A stretch of DNA of 42,961 bases from a virus. Within the stretch, counting starts at the first letter, position 1. The number at the start of each line of letters is the position of its first letter. Below the pieces are notes generated by a model. It had not been told where the DNA came from. It worked only from the letters and a program-made list of their open reading frames with translations, and ran no database searches. The stretch is from positions 1-42,961 of the IMG/VR virus record IMGVR_UViG_3300048589_001020; one strand, written 5' to 3'. The position numbers and the translations under genes were made by a program. Of this stretch, positions 14,813 to 21,853 are shown piece by piece.

Positions 14813-15064
14813 TTAATTTTTTGCGGTTTTTCTGTTGCGTTTTTTCGCGGAGGCCAGCTCTTCGTCGAGCCAAATCAGGAAGTTTTGCAGCCGGCTAATT
14901 TGCGCCGTGTTAACGCCAAAAATTTCCATCCTGGGCGCGCTCAATTCCTTTAACCCTTCAGGGTTTTCGGCGGTGGCGTTTGTGTTGCTCACATAAAAAA
15001 AGTGGATTGCTTTTTTTATTATTTCCGCCTCCTCGACGGTTGTTGTGAATACTATTTTTTTCAT
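14813..15064 (-). CDS. Small hypothetical early protein
   Basis: 83 residues (MKKIVFTTTVEEAEIIKKAI...), helical, with a basic C-terminus (SAKKRNRKTAKN). It ends five bases before the start of the ASCH-like gene. Both genes end in the same short sequence coding KTAKN, hinting at a local 3' duplication. No family recognised. Confidence 0.55.
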   Translation of the reverse strand: MKKIVFTTTVEEAEIIKKAIHFFYVSNTNATAENPEGLKELSAPRMEIFGVNTAQISRLQNFLIWLDEELASAKKRNRKTAKN

Positions 15065-15082
15065 AAATTTTGATTTGTTTTA

Positions 15083-15108
15083 GTCATCCTGAGCGTAGTC
15101 GACGGATG
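15083..15108. repeat. REP-type repeat, second copy
   Basis: GTCATCCTGAGCGTAGTCGACGGATG, between the genes at 14813 and 15120. It differs from the 14229 copy at few positions and is intergenic. Confidence 0.75.
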
Positions 15109-15119
15109 TTTTGTGATTA

Positions 15120-15407
15120 TTAATTCTCAACCAAAGCGCCCACCCCGGCAAGCAATTCCCGCAGTTCGTCGAACCACTTTGTGCAGTTGGCGGGTATCAT
15201 CATTTTAATTGCCGATTCTTTGCGCTGGATGTAGCGGTGCAGTTGGTCGGCACTGTTGATTGTGCGCAGGTGGTATAGCACCGTATTTGGCTCGCTGCTA
15301 AGCGACGGCGGCAAATAACCGACATTGTGCTGGAGTAGCCGAAGCCGTTGTGCGGCAACTTTTCGCAGGAAGCGTTTGCCTGTGGTCAGGTATTCGAGTT
15401 GGTTCAT
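15120..15407 (-). CDS. Small hypothetical early protein
   Basis: 95 basic residues (MNQLEYLTTGKRFLRKVAAQ...). Its ATG overlaps the stop of the upstream gene (ATGA at 15407-15404), so translation is coupled. Arginine-rich helices in the first half could bind nucleic acid, but no motif is recognised. Confidence 0.55.
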   Translation of the reverse strand: MNQLEYLTTGKRFLRKVAAQRLRLLQHNVGYLPPSLSSEPNTVLYHLRTINSADQLHRYIQRKESAIKMMIPANCTKWFDELRELLAGVGALVEN

Positions 15408-15907
15408 GGTTGCTGGCTTAAAATGGTGCGTTTAAACTCACGTTTGCTTATGCGGCGGTATTTGCCTTTTGGCGTGATGCGTTTCAGCTCAACATAAAAA
15501 GCTTTGCGGCCATTATCGACCGAAAAAACGGGCGGCCACTGGTAAAGCTCTTTTTCAATTTCGAAGCAGTTGCCCGGGAACTGTGCCTCGGCGAGTGCGG
15601 CCACCTCCGGCATATCGGGTGTTTTTACAATCTCGAGGCGTTGCCCCTTTGTGTCGGTAACTACCCAGTAGCCAACTTTGGCGGGTTGGGCAAATGCTGC
15701 GGCTGACATCAGCAATACAATTACCGTTACCAGGCTTTTGCGCACCGATATAATTTTTTCAGGCTCGGCGTGTTTACATTTCCCGTATTCGAGGTGGTAG
15801 CATGCGCCCCAGCTCCCAACGGTGCAGGTGTGGCATGGGTTAGCGGGCTGCGCCATCATTTCCGATAACCAGGTCCCGGCGCGGCTTTGTTGTTTATTCG
15901 TTGTCAT
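15404..15907 (-). CDS. Hypothetical protein with Cys-rich N-terminus and internal signal-peptide-like segment
   Basis: 167 residues in one frame. Residues 24-47 contain five cysteines (CHTCTVGSWGACYHLEYGKC...), a possible zinc site. Residues 56-75 (VRKSLVTVIVLLMSAAAFAQ) look like a complete Sec signal peptide with cleavage after AFA. An in-frame GTG at 15745 would start exactly at that signal peptide and give a 113-residue secreted protein. The frame may thus hold two products, or a membrane-anchored protein with a cytoplasmic metal-binding head. The C-terminal domain (YWVVTDTKGQRLEIVKTPDM) is unknown. Start and end overlap the neighbours. Confidence 0.55.
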   Translation of the reverse strand: MTTNKQQSRAGTWLSEMMAQPANPCHTCTVGSWGACYHLEYGKCKHAEPEKIISVRKSLVTVIVLLMSAAAFAQPAKVGYWVVTDTKGQRLEIVKTPDMPEVAALAEAQFPGNCFEIEKELYQWPPVFSVDNGRKAFYVELKRITPKGKYRRISKREFKRTILSQQP

Positions 15908-16058
15908 TTTTTCTGCGTTTTATAGGTACTACAATAAATTCAGGATTGTTTGCGGCGTTTTCGCCAAGCAGTATTTCGCTGCTGTTTTCGGCAAAATGGT
16001 CGCGGGCAAATTGCAGGAACTGGCTCAGCAGTTCGTCGGTAGTCAGTGGCTTTTTCAT
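15894..16058 (-). CDS. Small hypothetical protein
   Basis: 54 residues from ATG 16058 (MKKPLTTDELLSQFLQFARD...). The start overlaps the stop of the DUF4406-like gene in ATGA, and the end overlaps the next gene by 14 bases. The longer frame to 16226 would lie entirely inside the DUF4406-like gene and is rejected. Acidic helix followed by a basic tail (VVPIKRRKNDNE). Confidence 0.55.
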   Translation of the reverse strand: MKKPLTTDELLSQFLQFARDHFAENSSEILLGENAANNPEFIVVPIKRRKNDNE

Positions 16059-16399
16059 ACTCCGGCGGAAATTAGTGCGGCAATCAAACTTATGTCGCCT
16101 TGTTCTTCCCAGTAGGTATCCATGCGCTGTTGCGCGGCAATGGTAATTTCTTTGCGCGCGCCAAAACTTTCGCGCCAGTCGCGCTGTATGTATATCGCTT
16201 TGCACTCGCTCAGTTTCGATATACATATTGCCATTGCCTCGTGCCAGTCGGTTTCCGGATGAATTCCAAGTTTCATCGGGTTCACTATGTCGTTTTTGTC
16301 GAAACCAGCTGTTATCAGTTGCCTTTCGGTTTCGGCAAATTTTGCGGCGGCTTCGTTGTGCGGCAGCCCCGTGTATTTCCCGGCGATGTATATTTTCAT
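16055..16399 (-). CDS. DUF4406-like (nucleoside deoxyribosyltransferase-related) protein
   Basis: 114 residues. It opens MKIYIAGKYTGLPHNEAAAK and continues TDWHEAMAICISKLSECKAIYIQRDW and ESFGARKEITIAA. This is the Rossmann-like pattern of the DUF4406 family, which is related to nucleoside 2-deoxyribosyltransferases and common in phages. A role in nucleotide or modified-base metabolism is possible but unproven. It is coupled by ATGA overlap to the next small gene. A terminator hairpin lies between it and the upstream membrane-protein gene. Confidence 0.75.
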   Translation of the reverse strand: MKIYIAGKYTGLPHNEAAAKFAETERQLITAGFDKNDIVNPMKLGIHPETDWHEAMAICISKLSECKAIYIQRDWRESFGARKEITIAAQQRMDTYWEEQGDISLIAALISAGV

Positions 16400-16427
16400 A
16401 ATATTGATTTTGTTTTGTGAGCCTTTT

Positions 16428-16452
16428 AAAAACCCCCGCCCGCTGGCGGGGG
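16428..16452 (-). terminator. Intrinsic terminator between the 16648 and 16399 genes
   Basis: Minus-strand stem CCCCCGCC-AGCG-GGCGGGGG followed by TTTTT. It ends the short transcript that starts at promoter P2 or attenuates read-through into the early genes. Confidence 0.8.
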
Positions 16453-16489
16453 AGTTGTTGTACTGGACTCTGGTTTATAATTAAAAAAA

Positions 16490-16648
16490 TTATTTCAACG
16501 CGTTTACTATAACCAGCGTTATGGCTATGATGAACATGCCTGCAAAAGAGGCAATTAGAAGAGTGGCGGCAAATTCGTACTGCTCGCGGCGGTGGCCTTG
16601 CCCGGGTGCCGTGCTGGCCGTTTTTTTAATGCTGTTTTTATTTTTCAT
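16490..16648 (-). CDS. Small single-span membrane protein
   Basis: 52 residues from ATG 16648 (MKNKNSIKKTASTAPGQGHR), with a basic N-terminus and one hydrophobic segment LLIASFAGMFIIAITLVIV near the C-terminus. The longer frame would start upstream of the promoter and is rejected. Late promoter P2 ends only 7 bases before the ATG, so the message may be almost leaderless. A strong terminator follows, making this a one-gene transcript. Function unknown; a superinfection or lysis role would be speculation. Confidence 0.6.
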   Translation of the reverse strand: MKNKNSIKKTASTAPGQGHRREQYEFAATLLIASFAGMFIIAITLVIVNALK

Positions 16649-16654
16649 GTTGAT

Positions 16655-16689
16655 TAATTTTAAGGCGTTTTTGTTGTTTGCGAAAGGAC
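16655..16689 (-). promoter_or_regulatory. Phage late-promoter element P2
   Basis: Minus strand GTCCTTT (16689-16683), 20 nt, TAAAATTA (16662-16655), directly before the ATG at 16648. The same spacing is found at the four other matching copies. Confidence 0.68.
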
Positions 16690-16804
16690 TGTAAAAGCCG
16701 GACGGTGGGAATTTCAATCAATCACGTTCAAATTAAACCTAAAACCTATGTGGTACCGTCCGCTTTTATCAGCATCCATCCCGTTAACCGGGTAATTTCT
16801 TTTT

Positions 16805-16975
16805 GTAAAAAGGGGCGGCGCACAAAACCAGAGATCTCTCTCTCTTGCCGCCCCGCTGTTTTACATCAAATGAGTAGTCTTATTAGGACAAGAACGCCGC
16901 GAAATTGGCAGCCTCGCGTAGGCTGTATGAGTTTAAAGAGGGATGCCCTTCTCAGGCAGGGCTGTCCCTCTTTTG
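16805..16975. ncRNA. Structured non-coding region with three strong hairpins
   Basis: In the gap 16690-17008 I see no gene. There are three stems: GGGGCGGC (16812) with GCCGCCCC (16847), which on the minus strand is followed by TTTTT and is a good intrinsic terminator; AGCCT-CGCGT-AGGCT (16910-16924); and AAAGAGGGA (16935) with TCCCTCTTT (16965), enclosing a nested GCCCT/AGGGC, followed by T residues on plus. The strand is undecided. It may be a small RNA with its terminator. Confidence 0.4.
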
Positions 16976-17008
16976 GCTTCCTAGGGCCTCGAGTGTATTT
17001 CCAAAATT

Positions 17009-17152
17009 TTAAAGAACTTCCTTTTTTTCTCTGAAATCAGTAAGCCAATCGGTTACTACTTTTTTCCTTTCTTCAGCGTATAGCGTATTCAAATAAATTC
17101 CGCTTTTGTCGTTCAGCCAGATTGAAAAATACATGCACTCCAATTCTGTCAT
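17009..17152 (-). CDS. Very small hypothetical protein (47 aa)
   Basis: MTELECMYFSIWLNDKSGIY... ending in a basic-acidic helix (DFREKKEVL). It starts one base after the stop of the 17154 gene, with AGGAG six bases before the ATG overlapping the end of that gene, so it is likely translated by coupling. No family recognised. Confidence 0.5.
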   Translation of the reverse strand: MTELECMYFSIWLNDKSGIYLNTLYAEERKKVVTDWLTDFREKKEVL

Positions 17153-17153
17153 T

Positions 17154-17339
17154 TCAACTCCTGAATGAGATGTTGTTTTCATCGTCGAGCGGTTTAAAAA
17201 TCAGTGTTTTGCCTGTTGCGAATTTTATTTTTAATATCTGATTTTCTTCGTTGTGCCAGATGCTGTCGATTATTACGCCCACCGTGCCATCAACCAGTTT
17301 AAACCCGTCTTTTTCGGAGATGATTTTTCTTTTTGCCAT
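17154..17339 (-). CDS. Small hypothetical protein (61 aa)
   Basis: From ATG 17339: MAKRKIISEKDGFKLVDGTV..., a compact beta-rich protein. The longer frame adds a cysteine- and histidine-rich stretch that overlaps non-coding sequence and is rejected. Followed at once by the 47-aa gene. Confidence 0.5.
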   Translation of the reverse strand: MAKRKIISEKDGFKLVDGTVGVIIDSIWHNEENQILKIKFATGKTLIFKPLDDENNISFRS

Positions 17340-17457
17340 TTTCAAAATTTTAAAGAGCGTTTTGAAAAAGCGGTGGCTGTGGCAGTGTTGAAAAAGCAAA
17401 TCCAAAAACTATCACTTTTGCCCCCGCTTTTATGTTTTTTTTTTGCGGTTTCAGAAT

Positions 17458-17510
17458 AAAGCCCACCGGGGCCGAAAAGGACGTTTCGCTGAATGCCCCG
17501 GCGGCTTTTT
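17458..17510. terminator. Bidirectional-looking terminator hairpin
   Basis: AAAGCCCACCGGGGC (17458) pairs with GCCCCGGCGGCTTT (17495), followed by TTT on plus and TTTATT on minus. It lies after the HTH regulator gene (ends 17583). The loop contains an isolated GTCCTTT (minus strand, 17482-17476) without a fitting -7 box. Confidence 0.65.
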
Positions 17511-17582
17511 CAAACCCTATGTTTTTATGTAAATAATTATTTCGACCATTGGTTTTGTGTTTTATTGCGTAGGGAACGCGGT

Positions 17583-18146
17583 TTATATTCCTATTTCGGC
17601 GGCGCGAGCTGTGAGCGCAGCTATGTTTCTTGCTTCTAATTTTTGGCGGAGTTTTGTAACGCGGCTTTTCAAACCCGGTTCGCTCACGTATAGCGAGGCG
17701 GCGGTTTGCCTGAAATTGTCGCCGCGTTTGAGTGCGGTGAGGGTTTGCACATCGATGGAGTTCAGTCCCGATGCACGTCCGCACAACTTGCCACGGAACT
17801 GGCAAACTTGGTCGTCGCAAGCATAATTGAAACTGTCGGCAGTGAAATGGCCGTTAATGAAATCGGGCGTTGAATCGAGCGCGCCGATAACGCAACGGTA
17901 CCACATATCGAATGCGGCTGAAAAAGCCGTGATACCCTGTTTGCGCAAAATTTCCTGACTGGGTTTGTCGCCCAGGAACTGGTTTGCAATCATGTTTCTT
18001 AACTTAAGCGGAGCAGCGTCGAACCGCATTTTTGTTCCATCCATCATCAGCCATTTTTCGCCGGCGTGCCAAAAGGCTTCAATCCCTTCAAAAATTCCTG
18101 CCGGAATGGTGTTGATGTTGTTTTTTTGACCTAATTTTGTTTCCAT
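17583..18146 (-). CDS. Regulator with LuxR/GerE-type helix-turn-helix
   Basis: 187 residues from ATG 18146 (METKLGQKNNINTIPAGIFE). The last 50 residues (LNSIDVQTLTALKRGDNFRQ, then TAASLYVSEPGLKSRVTKLR) follow the LuxR/GerE DNA-binding pattern. The N-terminal part has a DxVCxFRGKLCGR stretch with cysteines of unknown role. It lies downstream of the antirepressor on the same strand, separated by a strong hairpin, and likely controls early-to-late transcription. That role is inferred. Confidence 0.65.
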   Translation of the reverse strand: METKLGQKNNINTIPAGIFEGIEAFWHAGEKWLMMDGTKMRFDAAPLKLRNMIANQFLGDKPSQEILRKQGITAFSAAFDMWYRCVIGALDSTPDFINGHFTADSFNYACDDQVCQFRGKLCGRASGLNSIDVQTLTALKRGDNFRQTAASLYVSEPGLKSRVTKLRQKLEARNIAALTARAAEIGI

Positions 18147-18160
18147 AATCTTAGTAGATT

Positions 18161-18206
18161 TAAGCCCGGCAAGGTGGTTGCACACCGTTTGAGCCGGGCT
18201 TTTTTG
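18161..18206. terminator. Hairpin between antirepressor and regulator genes
   Basis: AAGCCCGGC (18161) pairs with GCCGGGCTT (18193), followed by T residues on plus. On minus, the direction of the flanking genes, no T-run follows, so it may be an attenuator or processing site there. An inner GGTGGTTGCACACC can form a second stem. Confidence 0.6.
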
Positions 18207-18212
18207 TTTATA

Positions 18213-18767
18213 TTATTGATTAAATAAATCCTTTTCTTCCTTCAAAAAATCGCCGTCGAGGTCGCGCAAGTGTGCTGTAAGTTGGTCTTTCCGCCTTTTG
18301 GCTTTTTCGTATTTCAAAGCATTTTCGGGGCTGAGCGAATTCATTACCTGGTCCATTTCAATTTGTGCTTTTGCTTTTTCGCTCAGCAGCTCTTTGCGGC
18401 CTGTTATTGTGCCGTGGAAATGGTTGAATAGAATGTCGCAACATTCAATTTTATATTTCGAAAGATTGATTCTGGTTTCCGCACTCATGGTGTTTGAAAA
18501 TTGAATACTGAATAACCATCCGTAAACATATCTTTCCTCCAAACATGTCATTTTTCTGATGCGATTATCGGCGGCAACTATCCCCCGTTCAGAGGATAGT
18601 TGACCAAATATATCTGTGCCATTTTGGAGCTTTCCGTGTTGATTTTTCCAATCAACTCCAAGAGCTTCACAAATTGGTTTTAGTGCAATCCAAAATTGCC
18701 CATCGACAGAAATAAAATAAATGGTTTTGCCATTGAATTCTAAAAATTTTTGTGATTCGGTTTTCAT
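18213..18767 (-). CDS. Phage antirepressor (P22 Ant N-terminal domain-like)
   Basis: 184 residues. The N-terminal 110 residues (FNGKTIYFISVDGQFWIALK, then PICEALGVDWKNQHGKLQN) match the pattern of the P22_AR_N antirepressor domain, including YVYGWLFSIQFS. A charged coiled coil follows (KAQIEMDQVMNSLSPENALKY...). In P22-like phages such proteins inactivate the lysogenic repressor. Here the gene is divergent from the repressor-like gene at 19067 and coupled by ATGA overlap to the small DNA-binding protein upstream, in agreement with a role in the lysis-lysogeny switch. Confidence 0.8.
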   Translation of the reverse strand: MKTESQKFLEFNGKTIYFISVDGQFWIALKPICEALGVDWKNQHGKLQNGTDIFGQLSSERGIVAADNRIRKMTCLEERYVYGWLFSIQFSNTMSAETRINLSKYKIECCDILFNHFHGTITGRKELLSEKAKAQIEMDQVMNSLSPENALKYEKAKRRKDQLTAHLRDLDGDFLKEEKDLFNQ

Positions 18768-18955
18768 GATTCTTTATTTAAGTCGTTGTTTAACTGATTT
18801 TGAAGGGCGAGCTTGAAGTAGCTTGATTCGCTCATGTTCATTTTTGTCGAAACTTTTTTAATCATCTTCCTCATTCCGGCAGGTATCACAGCGTTGATTC
18901 TGTCGTCGTTCCGCTGCATTAAAAAATTCATACTATTATATGTTGTTGACTTCAT
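18764..18955 (-). CDS. Small ribbon-helix-helix-like DNA-binding protein
   Basis: 63 residues with RINAVIPAGMRKMIKKVSTK followed by MNMSESSYFKLALQNQL. This strand-helix-helix pattern is seen in Arc/MetJ-type repressors. It is the first gene leftward from the switch region and overlaps the antirepressor start by four bases. It could regulate its own promoter, as Arc regulates ant in P22. This analogy is an inference. Confidence 0.6.
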   Translation of the reverse strand: MKSTTYNSMNFLMQRNDDRINAVIPAGMRKMIKKVSTKMNMSESSYFKLALQNQLNNDLNKES

Positions 18956-18993
18956 AATTTATACATATTTTGCTACTGCAATGATATGAATAA

Positions 18994-19072
18994 TTGCGAC
19001 AATACGCAATATGTTGCGAATAAAAAACGTCATAAATTGCTTATTTAAATTCATTATAAATACAATATGTTG
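18994..19072. promoter_or_regulatory. Operator region of the lysogeny switch
   Basis: Three alternating half-sites TTGCG (18994), CGCAA (19005) and TTGCG (19014) make two overlapping dyads with 6- and 4-base centres. CAATATGTTG occurs twice (19007 and 19063), and the second copy contains the repressor start codon. The spacing between the divergent genes is 111 bases. Confidence 0.6.
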
Positions 19073-19435
19073 AATTACAATACCATAGAATCAGTAATAA
19101 ATTTTAATCGCACGCCAAAAACTGCGCTTGCTCAACAGTTGGGTATCCCGGAAAGTACATTAAGAAATAGATTAGAGAGGAAAAACTTAACCCCAGACGA
19201 TGTTGAACAAATAGCTGTTTTCTATTCAAAGCCTATCGCCTATTTTTTCGACAAGGAAGAGAAAGAATCCCCGGACGTTGCGCAGGAAGGCAATGACGGA
19301 TATAAAATTAAGCGGATAGAATGTTTGGAGTGCATTGGTAAGCAAAAAGAGATTGATGCGCTGAAATCGGCCCTTGATGCAAAGGACGAATTGCTTGAGA
19401 TGTATCGCGGAAAAAAAGGCAGGGAATGCGGGTAG
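19067..19435 (+). CDS. Repressor-like HTH protein
   Basis: 122 residues. Residues about 10-50 (PKTALAQQLGIPESTLRNRL) are a helix-turn-helix of the Cro/C1 or Fis-like type. The middle is acidic. The C-terminal 45 residues form a coiled coil (KQKEIDALKSALDAKDELLE) suited to dimerisation. It is divergent from the antirepressor operon across an operator-like region, so it is the best candidate for the lysogeny repressor. It is unusually small and lacks a LexA-type cleavage domain, which fits control by an antirepressor rather than by RecA. Confidence 0.7.
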   Translation: MLNYNTIESVINFNRTPKTALAQQLGIPESTLRNRLERKNLTPDDVEQIAVFYSKPIAYFFDKEEKESPDVAQEGNDGYKIKRIECLECIGKQKEIDALKSALDAKDELLEMYRGKKGRECG

Positions 19436-19476
19436 TGTGGAACCGGGCATCACAAAAATAGTTTTCCGCCATCAAT

Positions 19477-19681
19477 ATTCATTCAAAAAACGCTTTTCAA
19501 AAATGGTTAAAATGTTGGTTGTTAATAATATATATAGGGTTGAATGTACTCCCGCCCCGGGTACTGAACGAAAATTACACACCGCCGGAAGCCTGTATAA
19601 ACAAAGGCTTTCGGCGGTTTTGTTTGCGGGAAATGGGGCGATTATTCATTCAAATTTCATTATTCATTCAATATTCATTCA
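19477..19681 (+). repeat. Four ATTCATTCA repeats upstream of the integrase
   Basis: Copies at 19477, 19644, 19662 and 19673. The last three are tightly spaced and end seven bases before the integrase ATG. They could be arm-type integrase or excisionase sites (attP region) or repressor sites. The rest of the 250-base gap holds one terminator (19581). Confidence 0.55.
19581..19624 (+). terminator. Intrinsic terminator after the repressor-like gene
   Basis: ACCGCCGGAAGCC pairs with GGCTTTCGGCGGT, then TTTGTTT. It separates repressor from integrase transcription on the plus strand. Confidence 0.8.
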
Positions 19682-19687
19682 GAAATA

Positions 19688-20848
19688 ATGGCAGCGGTTA
19701 AGGTGTTCATCAACGGTAATTCGGTCAAAAAAAACGGGGAAGCTACGGTGTATTTGATTGTGCATTTAGGCTACAAAACGCTGAAATTCCACACCGGGGT
19801 TAGCTGCTTGCCTGCTGATTTCAACGAAAAAACGCTGCGCGTTAAGGGGAAATCGCAAAAAGTGAAGGATGACAATTTGATCATCGAGAAGTCGCTGGCG
19901 TTGATGAACGAGATTTTTGTAAGGTATAGGCTGCAACACATCCAGCTAACGCCTGAAGCTTTGAAAAATGAGTGGAAAAACCCGGCGCGGCGCATCGATT
20001 TCTACGCTTTTTTTTACGAGGCGATAAACGAGCGGAAAAAGGAAATCAGGAAACAAACGTGGAAAAACCACAACTCGGAAATCAACAAGCTGAAACTGTA
20101 CAGGCCAAAGCTGGCGTTTGCCGATTTTTCGGCCGATTTTTTGGACAGCTACAAACGGTGGTTGAAAACGGAGCGCAAAAACGACATCAATTCGGTGTTC
20201 ACATCGATGAAGGTGCTGAAGACTTATATCAATATCGCCATCAAAAAGGGGATCATCACCGAAAACCCTTTCAACAATGTGCGGACAAAACAAACCACGC
20301 CGGAGATGGTGTTCCTTTCGCCCGAGGAGCTGAAACGGATGTGGGAGCTGTACCGAGAGGACAGATTGCCCGCCGGGCAGATGAAAGTACTGCGCCATTT
20401 CCTTTTCATGTGTTTCACGGGTTGCAGGATTTCCGATTTCAGGGCGTTGGAAAAATTCAACATCAACAACCGGCTGCTGATATATTACCCTATCAAAACC
20501 AAAGGCATAAAAAAAACGCCCGTGAAAGTGCCGCTCACGAAATTCGCGCTGCAATTGATTGCTGACGAAAATAGCGACGATGACAGGCTTTTCCACCCAA
20601 TTACTGAGCAAAAAATGAACGTTGCAATAAAGAAAATTGCCGCTGAAGCTGAGTGTTACAAGCCACTCACAAACCACAGCGCGCGGCACACTTTCGCGAC
20701 CACATGGCTGGCCACTATGCACGATTTGGCGGCGTTGCAGAAGCTGCTCGGCCACAGCAAAATAACCGATACAATGAAATATGTGCATGTTACGGATGAG
20801 ATGCTGATTGAGCAGATGGGGAAATATGAAGAAAGTATTTTGAAGTAA
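19688..20848 (+). CDS. int: Phage integrase (tyrosine recombinase, Bacteroidota arm-binding type)
   Basis: 386 residues. An N-terminal arm-type DNA-binding domain (about 1-90) and a SAM-like core-binding domain (about 100-195) are followed by a catalytic domain with R247 (GCRISDF), H330-x-x-R333 (HSARHTF), H356 (LGHSKITDTM) and nucleophile Y365 (MKYVHVT). This is the usual integrase of Bacteroidota temperate phages and mobile elements, responsible for integration and excision. It lies beside the lysogeny switch. The phage attachment site is expected in the flanking gaps (19440-19687 or 20849-21029), but its core could not be identified. Confidence 0.92.
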   Translation: MAAVKVFINGNSVKKNGEATVYLIVHLGYKTLKFHTGVSCLPADFNEKTLRVKGKSQKVKDDNLIIEKSLALMNEIFVRYRLQHIQLTPEALKNEWKNPARRIDFYAFFYEAINERKKEIRKQTWKNHNSEINKLKLYRPKLAFADFSADFLDSYKRWLKTERKNDINSVFTSMKVLKTYINIAIKKGIITENPFNNVRTKQTTPEMVFLSPEELKRMWELYREDRLPAGQMKVLRHFLFMCFTGCRISDFRALEKFNINNRLLIYYPIKTKGIKKTPVKVPLTKFALQLIADENSDDDRLFHPITEQKMNVAIKKIAAEAECYKPLTNHSARHTFATTWLATMHDLAALQKLLGHSKITDTMKYVHVTDEMLIEQMGKYEESILK

Positions 20849-20851
20849 ACG

Positions 20852-20881
20852 AAAAAAGCCGCTCCCTCTGGAACGGCTTTC
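20852..20881 (-). terminator. Terminator between the convergent integrase and lysis region
   Basis: On minus GAAAGCCG...CGGCTT followed by TTTTT, so it ends the leftward transcript of the genes at 21030-23780. It also lies right after the integrase stop. Confidence 0.75.
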
Positions 20882-20961
20882 AAGAATTAAACTAACTAAA
20901 TCAAACTTATGAAAAAAACTTTACTTGGTATTGTGAAGGTGGTTTTATTTTGTTGTTGGCG

Positions 20962-20968
20962 AAAGGAC
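20962..20968 (-). promoter_or_regulatory. Isolated GTCCTTT box without a -7 partner
   Basis: Same context as promoter P2 (both have TTTTGTTGTT, then GCGAAAGGAC on plus), but the position 20 nt away is CACCTTCA. Only a terminator lies downstream. Probably a decayed promoter. Confidence 0.4.
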
Positions 20969-21029
20969 AGAAAAATTAGTGAATGGGGGGAGTGGGCGAA
21001 TGGGGGAAAATCGGAAGACCGAAGCGCAC

Positions 21030-21218
21030 CTATTCAATAACATCGACACGGGTGGGCATGGTTTTGCCGATAAGGGTGTCGAGGGTATCTTGCATGCCTT
21101 GGCGGGTGGTGTAGGTTTCCGAAACCATCAGGATGCGGCCATTGCTGGCCACTAAGCGAAAGAAATACATGCCGTTGACGGCTTTTTTGATCACAAATTT
21201 GCGTTCCCTGCGTTTCAT
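21030..21218 (-). CDS. DUF1508 (YegP-like) protein
   Basis: 62 residues: FVIKKAVNGMYFFRLVASNG followed by RILMVSETYTTRQGM. This is the strand pattern of the DUF1508/YegP family. Its function is not known. It is the last gene of the leftward lysis transcript, coupled by ATGA overlap to the secreted-protein gene upstream and followed by a terminator at 20881-20852. Confidence 0.8.
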   Translation of the reverse strand: MKRRERKFVIKKAVNGMYFFRLVASNGRILMVSETYTTRQGMQDTLDTLIGKTMPTRVDVIE

Positions 21219-21643
21219 GGCGTTTTATTTTGTTGTTCGTCTTTTTTTGCCCTTGCCCATTCGGCGAAGTAGTCGGGCAAATCCATTTTCATTGTTGGGG
21301 CGCTATAGCGGTCGGGCATCCACATCCAAGCCTTTGTTGTGTCGGCGTTGAAAAATACGGTGCTGCCTTCGTACTCGTGGGTGCCGAAAGCATAGCCGAG
21401 GTATTTGCGGCGGTACACAAGTTTCGGGTCCTGGTACTCGATGTAGAACTGCCCGGAGGCGGTGCGGTACACATCGTAACCGCGGATTTTGATAGTTAGT
21501 GTGCCGACCTTGCCACCGGCGAGGTAGCTTTTTTCTTCGAGGCGGATCCACGTTTTTGTGTCGAAGCGCATGGCCAGCGGCACGGTTTGGGAACTGGCGG
21601 CAATGGCCGCGAAAAGGAGCGAAAATAAAATGAGTGTTTTCAT
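21215..21643 (-). CDS. Secreted hypothetical protein
   Basis: 142 residues from ATG 21643. MKTLILFSLLFAAIAASSQT is a clear Sec signal peptide. The longer frame to 21757 translates a REP-like hairpin and is rejected. The mature part is beta-rich with many aromatic residues (FYIEYQDPKLVYRRKYLGYA). No family recognised. Its place next to lysis genes suggests an envelope-related or lysogenic-conversion function. Confidence 0.6.
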   Translation of the reverse strand: MKTLILFSLLFAAIAASSQTVPLAMRFDTKTWIRLEEKSYLAGGKVGTLTIKIRGYDVYRTASGQFYIEYQDPKLVYRRKYLGYAFGTHEYEGSTVFFNADTTKAWMWMPDRYSAPTMKMDLPDYFAEWARAKKDEQQNKTP

Positions 21644-21670
21644 ATCGGTAATATTAAAATTAAGTGCGTT

Positions 21671-21696
21671 GGCCGGGTGCAACCCAGCACCCGACC
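21671..21696. repeat. REP-like hairpin GGCCGGGTGC...GCACCCGACC
   Basis: Inverted repeat in the 21644-21853 gap. Apart from this hairpin and A+T-rich sequence I see nothing else in that gap. Confidence 0.5.
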
Positions 21697-21853
21697 GTAC
21701 AAACCCATTATTTATCTGCCTGGTTAAAAATTGATTTTTTTGACTTTTTGAAACCAATGATTTCTGGACGCGTGTTATAAATAATGATAATAATTAATGA
21801 GAACGCCGGGTATATTGGGCAGCCACCCGTAACTGTTTTATTTTCGAATGTGA

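Noticed and set aside
16890-16975. tRNA-like look (GAAATTGGCAG followed by stems)
   Set aside because: No acceptor stem, anticodon arm or T-loop (GGTTCGA-type) can be built. The stems do not have tRNA geometry.
17350-17820. 156-aa minus-strand frame
   Set aside because: Runs through a terminator hairpin and overlaps the HTH regulator gene. Arginine- and histidine-rich composition is that of a shifted frame.
20910-21041. 44-aa plus-strand frame after the integrase
   Set aside because: Starts MKKTLLGIVKVVLFCCW but crosses an isolated GTCCTTT box and overlaps the end of the DUF1508 gene. There is no supporting signal, and it lies just after a terminator.
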